Positions 1-5,126 of a stretch of 5,126 bases of DNA are shown here, in pieces. This DNA comes from Paramuribaculum sp. (lineage in GTDB: Bacteria > Bacteroidota > Bacteroidia > Bacteroidales > Muribaculaceae): positions 1-5,126 of the forward strand of contig JAIDXU010000327.1 in NCBI GenBank assembly GCA_029058455.1, in the 5' to 3' direction. Position numbers and translations under genes: made by a program. Positions within the stretch are counted from its first letter, which is position 1; each line of letters begins with the position of its first letter. The notes below the pieces were generated by a model that made no database searches, was not told where the DNA came from, and was given only the letters and a program-made list of their open reading frames with translations.

Positions 1-887
1 CTGAATATGGTACTAATCTGTTGAAGGAACTGTCTTCTCAGTTGACCTTTGACCTTGGTAAAGGGTATAGTCCACGAGCATTGGCTTATTATCGCCAGCT
101 ATATATCTATTTCCCAGACAGAAAGATTTTGCAGACGCGTCTGCAAAATCTCACATGGTCTCATATTCAGGCAATTCTCGGAGAGAAAAATGAGAAAGCC
201 AGATTGTGGTATATGGACGAAGCCGCTCAGCAAATGTGGTCGGTAAAGACTCTGGAAAGAAATGTCGGCTCGCAGTATTACCACCGTCTGTTAGCCTCTT
301 CCGATAAAGATGCGGTTTCTGACGAAATGAATCGGTTGACTGCAAAGGATAATGTTGTCATTACACCCGAACAGTATATAAAGTCGCCAGTAGTGACGGA
401 ATTTCTCGGTATTGCAAAAGATGCCACATATACAGAAAGTGAGCTTGAGAGCGCTCTTATCACCCATCTCCAGCAGTTCCTTATGGAACTTGGCAAAGGA
501 TACGCATTTGTAGAACGTCAGCAGCACATTGTGACTGATGCAGGCGACTATTACATTGACCTCGTGTTCTATAACTACTTGCTGAAATGCTTTGTTCTTA
601 TTGACCTGAAGACTACAAAGATAACGCATCAGGATGTCGGACAGATGGATATGTATGTCCGTATGTACGATGACCTGAAACGTACTCAAGGGGATAACCC
701 AACCATTGGCATATTGCTTTGTGCAGAAACAAGTGAGGACATTGCAAAATATTCTATGCTCAATGGTAGCAAGCAGCTTTTTGCGTCAAAATATCTAACC
801 GTCCTGCCATCTGAAGAAGAGCTGCGTCAGGAGATTGAGATGCAAAAACATCTGTTCTTATTGCAAAAAGGAGGAGCAACGCAATGA
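1..887 (+). CDS. DUF1016/YhcG-family PD-(D/E)XK nuclease, 5' end cut by the window
   Basis: The frame is open to the left edge: the codons before the TTG at 21 read EYGTNL, which continues the family's N-terminal domain. The TTG is therefore an internal Leu, and the true start lies outside the window. The DUF1016 N-terminal domain shows the typical TWSH motif (nt 153-164) and a WYMDEAAQQMWSV segment. The C-terminal nuclease-like domain has GKGYAFVERQ, then YYIDLVFY (Asp at nt 558-560) and VLIDLKTTK (Asp at 603-605, Lys at 609-611), then GQMDMYV and GILLCAE. The usual acidic residue of ExK is Asp here (DLK), which still fits metal binding. Family members are often found inside restriction-modification loci and are thought to be DNA nucleases, but their exact role is unsettled. 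The stop overlaps the start of the Res gene by ATGA, so the two are probably translationally coupled. Family assignment is confident; activity is inferred. Confidence 0.9.
   Translation, partial: EYGTNLLKELSSQLTFDLGKGYSPRALAYYRQLYIYFPDRKILQTRLQNLTWSHIQAILGEKNEKARLWYMDEAAQQMWSVKTLERNVGSQYYHRLLASSDKDAVSDEMNRLTAKDNVVITPEQYIKSPVVTEFLGIAKDATYTESELESALITHLQQFLMELGKGYAFVERQQHIVTDAGDYYIDLVFYNYLLKCFVLIDLKTTKITHQDVGQMDMYVRMYDDLKRTQGDNPTIGILLCAETSEDIAKYSMLNGSKQLFASKYLTVLPSEEELRQEIEMQKHLFLLQKGGATQ
124..151. repeat. Perfect 28-bp palindrome inside the YhcG-type gene
   Basis: The half-site agattttgcagacg is followed immediately by its exact reverse complement, cgtctgcaaaatct, with ACGCGT at the centre. 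In RNA it could fold into a 12-bp stem with a CGCG loop. It encodes KILQTRLQNL just before the TWSH motif, so the frame is kept. It is not followed by a T-run and does not look like a terminator. Function is unknown: a protein or recombinase site, or the scar of a template switch, are possibilities. Confidence 0.9.
869..874 (+). promoter_or_regulatory. Shine-Dalgarno site for the Res gene
   Basis: AGGAGG lies nine bases before the ATG at 884, inside the end of the YhcG-type gene. It is a full-strength match and supports this start. It stands out because the other starts in this window lack a well-spaced site, as is common in Bacteroidota. It may let Res be translated independently of the upstream gene as well as by coupling. 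Confidence 0.7.
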
Positions 888-3800
888 AGTTCAAGTTTAA
901 GATTCAGGGCTACCAGACGGATGCGGTCAGCAATACTACCGCCATATTCACCGGGCAACCAAATCGCGACAATGCTCACTATCGCCGCGACTTGGGTAAA
1001 CTTGCCGCAGGCACTATGCGTGAGATGCTTGACGATGACGGTTACCGAAATGCTGACGTGGAGTTATCCTCCAAGCAGTTGCTTGAAAATCTCCACGCCG
1101 TACAGACTTCGGCAGGTGTGCCTCTTTCAAAATCGCTGACTAAGGTAGACGGACTCGGTGCCGTGAACCTTGATGTCGAGATGGAGACCGGCACGGGCAA
1201 GACTTACGTCTATATCAAGACGATGTTTGAACTCAACAAACTCTACGGTTGGTCGAAGTTCATCATCGTTGTGCCGAGCATCGCCATCCGCGAAGGTGTA
1301 GCCAAATCTTTCCGTATGCTTGAGGAACATTTCATGGAGCAGTACGGCAAGAAAGCACGTTGGTTTGTCTACAACAGCTCGAACCTCAATCAGCTCGACC
1401 AGTTCTCGCAAGATGCCGGGCTGAACGTGATGATCATAAATACCCAGGCTTTCGCCGCTTCCCTCAAAGAGGGTGGCCGCTCAAAGGAAAGCCGCATCAT
1501 TTACTCGAAGCGTGACGAGTTCGCTTCCCGTCGTCCTATTGATGTGATTGCGGCTAACCGCCCAATCATCATTATGGACGAGCCGCAGAAGATGGAGGGT
1601 GCTGCTACACAGGCGGCCCTCAAAAAATTCAATCCGCTGTTCGTGCTGAATTACTCAGCGACTCACCGCACCAAACACGATACAGTCTATGCCCTCGACG
1701 CGCTCGACGCTTACCGCGAACGTCTTGTCAAGCGCATTAAGGTGATAGGTTTTGAACTGAAAAACCTGCGAGGCACAAACGGATATATGTATCTCGAAAA
1801 CATTATCCTCTCACCAAGCAAGCCCCCGATGGCACGAATCTGCATCGAGGTTAAGAACGCTTCCGGTGAGCCTCGCCGTCATTTCAAAACTCTTGGTGTG
1901 GGTGATTCACTATTTGTAGAATCCAACGACTTGGAGCAATATCGTGGCTATGACATAGCCGAGATTTTCCCCGGCTCAAATACACAGCCCACACCATACG
2001 TTACATTCACCAACGGCGTAACGCTACGCAAAGGCGATCTCGTCGGCGACACAAACGAACTGCACATGCAGCGCGTTCAAATCCGCGAGACAATCAAAGC
2101 CCACTTCGAGCGTGAGCGTAAGCTGTTTAAGAAAGGGATTAAATGCCTGTCGCTCTTCTTCATCGACGAAGTGGCTAAGTATCGTCAGTATGACGACAAC
2201 GGAGAGCCGGTCAAAGGTGTATTCCAAAAGATTTTCGAGGAAGAATACGCTCGTCTTGTCAATGAAGAATTCCACATCTGGGATGAAGACTACAACGAAT
2301 ATCTGCGGAGGTTCGCACCTTATCAGACTCACCGAGGTTACTTCTCCATTGACAAGAAAGGGAAAATGGTCGATACCAAAACGAAACGCGGCTCCGACGT
2401 GTCGGAAGAAGCATCGGACTACGACCTTATTCTTCGCGACAAGGAACGCCTGCTGAGTTTCGATGAACCCACGCGTTTCATCTTCTCTCACTCCGCTCTC
2501 CGCGAGGGTTGGGATAACCCCAACGTGTTTCAAATCTGCACTCTGCGTCATAGCAATTCAACCACCAACAAACGTCAGGAGGTTGGACGTGGCTTGCGTA
2601 TAGCCGTTGACCGCAACGGCATACGTCAGGATAAGGAATTGCTCGGCGACTCCGTCCACGACATCAACGTGCTTACCGTTATCGCCAACGAGAGTTATGC
2701 GGACTTTACCAATGCTCTCCAACACGAAACCCGCGAGGCTCTGCGTGAACGTGCCTCCAAAGCATCGTCCAATTACTTCGAGGGCAAGACAATCAAGGTC
2801 AACGGACAGCCTCACGTCGTTACCGACTCAGAGGCAAGCCGTATTATGGTATATCTCGAAGATAATAATTATGTTGATGACAACGGCAATATCACTCCGA
2901 AATATCACGCTGACCTCGCAGCCGGGGCTCTTGTGCCATACGGCGAGAAGTTAGCACCGATGGCTGAGGGTATTACTATGCTTATCAACTCAATTTTCGA
3001 CCCATCGCTGCTCGACGGAATGACCGAGAACGGAGCCAAAACGAAATTGCCTGAACCTAAACTCAACTCCAATTTCTACAAGGAGGAGTTTCAGGCTCTT
3101 TGGAAAGCTATTAACCATCAGTATGTCTATACCGTCAGCTACAACTCTGACGAGTTGATTAAGAATGCAATTCTGCATCTTAATACTGACGAGTTGCAGG
3201 TACGCACTCTCCGCTATATAAAGATTGAGGGGCAGCAGCACGAACAGGAGGTTACTGAGTTCGGCGATACCAAATCGACCTCACAGGAGTTGACCGACGT
3301 AAGCACTTCATCGGTTAAGTATGACCTTATTGGTCAGGTAGCCAAAGGTGCGAACATTACACGTCGCACAGCAGCTAAGATTCTTCAAGGCTTGCGTCCG
3401 GCAAAGCTCGCCTTGTTCCGCAATAACCCCGAAGAATTTATCCGCAAGGTCGTTCAGATTATCCGAGAGCAGAAAGCCACAATGATTGTCGACCATATCC
3501 ATTACCATCTTACCGAGGGTACTTACGATTCCGACATCTTCACAGCAGCAAGCAAAGCCGAATTTGATAAGGCATATCAGGCAACGAAACACGTTACTGA
3601 CTATGTAGTTTCCGACAGCATAGGCGAGCGCAACTTTGCCCATGACCTTGACGAAGCAAGCGAGGTTGTGGTCTACGCGAAACTCCCTCGATCGTTCCAG
3701 ATTCCTACTCCAGTCGGCAGCTATGCACCCGACTGGGCTATCGCGACACAGAAAGGCGATGTAAAACACATTTTCTTCATAGCGGAAACCAAAGGCTCGC

Positions 3801-3946
3801 TCCAATCCATGCAGCTCAACGCCATAGAAAATGCCAAGATTGACTGTGCCTCTCAACTGTTCAACGAAATGTCAACCGAAAACGTAAAGTATCACAAGGT
3901 AACCTGCTATCAGGACTTAATCGACGCAATGACCGCAACCAAATAA
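884..3946 (+). CDS. res: Type III restriction system endonuclease/helicase subunit (Res)
   Basis: This is the ATP-dependent restriction subunit of a type III R-M system. In the known family it works in complex with Mod, hydrolysing ATP after Mod recognises an unmodified site and cutting DNA at a distance. The N-terminal superfamily 2 helicase core has Walker A METGTGKT (residues 100-107), a DEPQ Walker B box (232-235) and SAT (258-260). The second RecA-like lobe has ALREGWDNPN (538-547) and motif VI QEVGRGLR (565-572). The C-terminal nuclease domain has GSYAPDWAI (Pro949-Asp950) and AETKG (Glu968, Lys970), the PD-ExK signature of Res proteins. At 1020 residues it is full length, with no frameshift and all key residues present. 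It overlaps the YhcG-type gene by four bases and has a good ribosome site. No Mod gene is visible here; it would be expected upstream. Sampled 60-base lines are about 53-55% GC, higher than the following gene. Confidence 0.96.
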   Translation: MKFKFKIQGYQTDAVSNTTAIFTGQPNRDNAHYRRDLGKLAAGTMREMLDDDGYRNADVELSSKQLLENLHAVQTSAGVPLSKSLTKVDGLGAVNLDVEMETGTGKTYVYIKTMFELNKLYGWSKFIIVVPSIAIREGVAKSFRMLEEHFMEQYGKKARWFVYNSSNLNQLDQFSQDAGLNVMIINTQAFAASLKEGGRSKESRIIYSKRDEFASRRPIDVIAANRPIIIMDEPQKMEGAATQAALKKFNPLFVLNYSATHRTKHDTVYALDALDAYRERLVKRIKVIGFELKNLRGTNGYMYLENIILSPSKPPMARICIEVKNASGEPRRHFKTLGVGDSLFVESNDLEQYRGYDIAEIFPGSNTQPTPYVTFTNGVTLRKGDLVGDTNELHMQRVQIRETIKAHFERERKLFKKGIKCLSLFFIDEVAKYRQYDDNGEPVKGVFQKIFEEEYARLVNEEFHIWDEDYNEYLRRFAPYQTHRGYFSIDKKGKMVDTKTKRGSDVSEEASDYDLILRDKERLLSFDEPTRFIFSHSALREGWDNPNVFQICTLRHSNSTTNKRQEVGRGLRIAVDRNGIRQDKELLGDSVHDINVLTVIANESYADFTNALQHETREALRERASKASSNYFEGKTIKVNGQPHVVTDSEASRIMVYLEDNNYVDDNGNITPKYHADLAAGALVPYGEKLAPMAEGITMLINSIFDPSLLDGMTENGAKTKLPEPKLNSNFYKEEFQALWKAINHQYVYTVSYNSDELIKNAILHLNTDELQVRTLRYIKIEGQQHEQEVTEFGDTKSTSQELTDVSTSSVKYDLIGQVAKGANITRRTAAKILQGLRPAKLALFRNNPEEFIRKVVQIIREQKATMIVDHIHYHLTEGTYDSDIFTAASKAEFDKAYQATKHVTDYVVSDSIGERNFAHDLDEASEVVVYAKLPRSFQIPTPVGSYAPDWAIATQKGDVKHIFFIAETKGSLQSMQLNAIENAKIDCASQLFNEMSTENVKYHKVTCYQDLIDAMTATK

Positions 3947-3961
3947 CTAACTATATAGAGT

Positions 3962-4495
3962 ATGGCAGAGGAGGCAATGGATAATTTAATTTGGAACGAC
4001 TTATGGGTTACAGCTCATACAGTCAAAGTCTACGAACTTTGTTGTTCCAAATATGCCGATAAGATGCGTAAGAGAAAACGTATCTTCGACTGGTATATTA
4101 TCCTAATGCCTTCTATGGGTGCTCTACTATATTCTATTGATGAAGTTATTACTCTGATTGCTTCCATTCTTACAGCTATCGGGGGTCTCCTTGAGAAGAT
4201 TGCACCTACTCTTACACAGCCTGAAAGCGAATTGGCAGAGATAGACAACTTGCAAACTTCTTTTAGTAAGATTCTAACTGAGTTAGAAGATGCAATACAC
4301 TCTTTTAGATTAGAGCCGAATGTTTCTGACATCCATCTAAAAGGTTCTCTTAAAAAGTTCAAGAAGCAGATAGATGAAAGAAAATCTCTAATGGGTAAAC
4401 TCATTAGAAAATCTCCGAATAACGATATGTTAAATAACGAAGCCTCAGAATATATGAAATTGAAATTTACTAATAACTATGCTTCCAATGAGTGA
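3962..4495 (+). CDS. Small membrane protein with two helices, SLATT-like
   Basis: I do not recognise this 177-residue protein by name. It has an N-terminal amphipathic stretch (NDLWVTAHTVKVYELC), a basic cluster KMRKRKR (34-40), then two hydrophobic segments at about 41-59 and 62-81. A long, probably helical soluble tail follows, with a basic part (about 127-150, rich in Lys). No signal peptide is seen, and the basic cluster suggests the N-terminus is cytoplasmic. This layout resembles SLATT domains, two-helix membrane modules known as predicted pore-forming effectors in nucleotide-signalling defence systems; that match is by shape only. It starts 15 bases after Res. ATG at 3962 is chosen; ATG at 3977 is in frame, but the AGAGGAGG before it (3967-3974) leaves only two bases of spacing. 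GC is about 32-38% in sampled lines, well below Res, suggesting separate origin. The end overlaps the next small ORF by eight bases. Confidence 0.8.
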   Translation: MAEEAMDNLIWNDLWVTAHTVKVYELCCSKYADKMRKRKRIFDWYIILMPSMGALLYSIDEVITLIASILTAIGGLLEKIAPTLTQPESELAEIDNLQTSFSKILTELEDAIHSFRLEPNVSDIHLKGSLKKFKKQIDERKSLMGKLIRKSPNNDMLNNEASEYMKLKFTNNYASNE

Positions 4496-4616
4496 CGAGT
4501 CTACTAATACCAATCCTACTGTCATATCAGTAACTAAAATCGGAGATGTTCGCACCGAGGTTCCAACTGTGAAATGTGTTCCTCCACCACCACCTCCAAC
4601 TAAAGTTAAAAAGTAA
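4488..4616 (+). CDS. Polyproline small protein 1 (42 residues)
   Basis: This tiny ORF starts at an ATG within the last codons of the membrane protein gene (8-base overlap, different frame), which suggests coupled translation. The N-terminal part (MSDESTNTNP, then TVISVTKIGDVRT) is Ser/Thr-rich and unlike the two following peptides. From residue 24 it carries the shared module EVPTVKCV followed by six prolines and TK, ending VKK. It has one Cys (residue 30), no signal peptide and no membrane segment. The next ORF begins one base after the stop. That two more ORFs repeat the same module in the same order supports real coding. Function is unknown; the proline run could be a ligand for a partner protein or a ribosome-pausing segment needing EF-P. 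Confidence 0.72.
   Translation: MSDESTNTNPTVISVTKIGDVRTEVPTVKCVPPPPPPTKVKK
4581..4604 (+). repeat. Direct repeat copy A, encoding PPPPPPTK
   Basis: This 24-base stretch differs at one position from copy B at 4666-4689 (CCA versus CCG in the second codon). Both copies are in frame and encode six Pro, Thr, Lys. The 85-base offset suggests a recent duplication or conversion between the first two small ORFs. Confidence 0.85.
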
Positions 4617-4617
4617 C

Positions 4618-4704
4618 ATGGCATATACTGAACATAAACGCGAAGTGCCGAAAGTTGTACCTACGCCTCCGCCACCACCTCCAACTAAAAATCCTTCCCG
4701 ATGA
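4618..4704 (+). CDS. Polyproline small protein 2 (28 residues)
   Basis: The ORF starts one base after the stop of peptide 1 and overlaps the start of peptide 3 by ATGA. After a short polar start (MAYTEHKR) it has the module EVPKVVPT, six prolines and TK (residues 9-24), then a four-residue tail, NPSR. It aligns without gaps to peptides 1 and 3. No Shine-Dalgarno site is seen, so translation probably depends on reinitiation. It is a paralogue of its neighbours with unknown function, and too short for standard gene callers. Confidence 0.7.
   Translation: MAYTEHKREVPKVVPTPPPPPPTKNPSR
4666..4689 (+). repeat. Direct repeat copy B, encoding PPPPPPTK
   Basis: It matches copy A (4581-4604) at 23 of 24 bases. 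The corresponding end of peptide 3 (4746-4769) encodes a similar string, LPPPPPTK, but with different proline codons, so that copy has diverged in DNA while its protein pattern stayed nearly the same. Confidence 0.85.
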
Positions 4705-4775
4705 GCGTTTATAAAGAAAAAGAACTGCCGAGGGTCACGCCTCCGCTTCCACCGCCTCCTCCTACTAAAAAATAA
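4701..4775 (+). CDS. Polyproline small protein 3 (24 residues)
   Basis: This is the shortest of the three paralogues. It starts in an ATGA overlap with peptide 2 and stops one base before the acidic protein's ATG. A charged start (MSVYKEK) leads into ELPRVTPPL, five prolines and TK (module residues 8-23), with one final Lys. Compared with peptides 1 and 2, Leu replaces Val after the Glu and Leu replaces the first Pro of the run. Its proline codons differ from those of the other two, which argues that the peptide itself is under selection rather than the DNA being a simple repeat. Function is unknown. Confidence 0.7.
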   Translation: MSVYKEKELPRVTPPLPPPPPTKK

Positions 4776-4776
4776 T

Positions 4777-4926
4777 ATGGGCTTCGACGATTTAAATACC
4801 TATAACGGAGACACCGAACACGATATGTGGGTTGATTTCGACAATTACGAAAACACTGGCTCTCCCGATGTTTTCGATGAAGCCGACCTTGACAACTATA
4901 TTGAAAACCTTGACGATTGGGACTAA
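4777..4926 (+). CDS. Highly acidic 49-residue protein
   Basis: This ORF begins one base after the stop of peptide 3 and ends six bases before the EEP gene (stop TAA, followed at once by TAG in frame). The product has 13 Asp and 4 Glu among 49 residues, one His and no Lys or Arg. It also has eight aromatic residues spaced between the acids, for example MWVDFDNY and the end IENLDDWD. Such a strongly negative, aromatic-rich small protein could mimic DNA or bind a basic partner, perhaps the polyproline peptides' Lys-rich ends or the adjacent EEP protein; both ideas are inference. No signal peptide or membrane segment is present. I do not recognise a family. Confidence 0.72.
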   Translation: MGFDDLNTYNGDTEHDMWVDFDNYENTGSPDVFDEADLDNYIENLDDWD

Positions 4927-4932
4927 TAGTTT

Positions 4933-5126
4933 ATGAAGATATTAAGTTGGAACGTCAATGGGCTGCTAGCACGTTTGGACGCTGTGAATCGGTTAGTCTC
5001 CGAATTTCAGCCGGAACTTATGTGCTTTCAGAAAGTACGTAAGAAAGGTGCTTTTCTTACCAAGATAGACGAATATTTCGGATGGTTGGGTATAATGGAA
5101 GATGGTCTGTTCGGAGGTGTAAGTAC
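4933..5126 (+). CDS. Exonuclease III-like EEP-family protein, 3' end cut by the window
   Basis: The first 64 codons are visible. The start MKILSWNVNGLLARLDAV matches the N-terminus of exonuclease III/AP endonucleases (endonuclease/exonuclease/phosphatase fold), including Asn7 and Asn9 of the WNVNG motif. Next comes PELMCFQKVRKKG, where family members normally read D-[IV]-x-x-x-QE. The residue at 34, Glu34 in E. coli ExoIII and a Mg2+ ligand, is Lys here (AAA at 5032-5034). The other active-site residues (Asp and His near the C-terminus) lie outside the window. It may be a divergent or inactive enzyme, or one with a changed metal site or substrate. Its place behind the small ORFs suggests it belongs to the same unit rather than being the housekeeping xth gene. 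The fold call is confident; activity is open. Confidence 0.85.
   Translation, partial: MKILSWNVNGLLARLDAVNRLVSEFQPELMCFQKVRKKGAFLTKIDEYFGWLGIMEDGLFGGVS

Noticed and set aside
21..23. TTG at 21 as the start of the YhcG-type gene
   Set aside because: The frame is open upstream to the window edge and the residues before it (EYGTNL) belong to the conserved domain, so the gene is cut by the window.
124..151. Palindrome as a transcription terminator
   Set aside because: There is no T-run on either side and it lies in the middle of an intact conserved gene.
2024..2551. 175-codon open frame on the minus strand
   Set aside because: It lies fully inside Res opposite well-conserved helicase coding sequence and shows no recognisable protein pattern; it is a shadow frame.
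3308..3856. 182-codon open frame on the minus strand
   Set aside because: It is antisense to the C-terminal part of Res, including the nuclease domain, and has no domain pattern of its own.
3967..3974. AGAGGAGG as ribosome site for an alternative start at 3977
   Set aside because: Only two bases separate it from that ATG, which is too close for normal use; the ATG at 3962 is kept, though the shorter form cannot be excluded.
4581..4769. CRISPR-like array or microsatellite
   Set aside because: There are only two near-identical units with a third diverged one, all in frame and coding; there are no regular spacers and no cas genes.
4488..4775. The three small ORFs as a frameshifted remnant of one larger proline-rich gene
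   Set aside because: Each has its own ATG and stop, the shared module sits at the C-terminal end each time, and the junctions are typical of coupled genes.

Overview
The window looks like a defence or restriction locus from a member of the Bacteroidota, probably Bacteroidales. I infer this from the protein style, moderate GC, very tight gene packing and mostly absent Shine-Dalgarno signals; no ribosomal RNA or marker gene confirms it. All recognisable genes lie on the + strand, with junctions from an 8-base overlap to a 15-base gap. They probably form one operon that continues past both window edges.

Left part (1-3946): the 3' part of a DUF1016/YhcG-type PD-(D/E)XK nuclease gene overlaps by ATGA a complete 1020-residue type III restriction Res subunit. 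Res has helicase motifs (METGTGKT, DEPQ, SAT, QEVGRGLR) and a C-terminal PD...ETK nuclease motif. The methyltransferase (Mod) needed for a working type III system is not in the window and would be expected upstream. A perfect 28-bp palindrome lies inside the YhcG-type gene.

Right part (3962-5126): base composition becomes more AT-rich in the first gene, a 177-residue protein with two predicted membrane helices and a basic helical tail, resembling SLATT-type membrane effectors. It is followed by four tiny, tightly coupled ORFs absent from normal length-filtered annotation. Three encode paralogous peptides (42, 28 and 24 residues) that align without gaps over a 16-residue module, E-[VL]-P-x-V-xxx-[PL]-PPPPP-TK. 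The fourth encodes a 49-residue protein with 17 acidic residues and no Lys or Arg. The window ends in the first 64 codons of an exonuclease III-like (EEP family) protein. Its residue 34, the conserved metal-binding Glu of the family, is Lys.

The polyproline trio, acidic protein, two-helix membrane protein and altered EEP protein together are the best candidate for an undescribed accessory or defence module beside the restriction genes. Joint function is inferred from gene order and coupling only.
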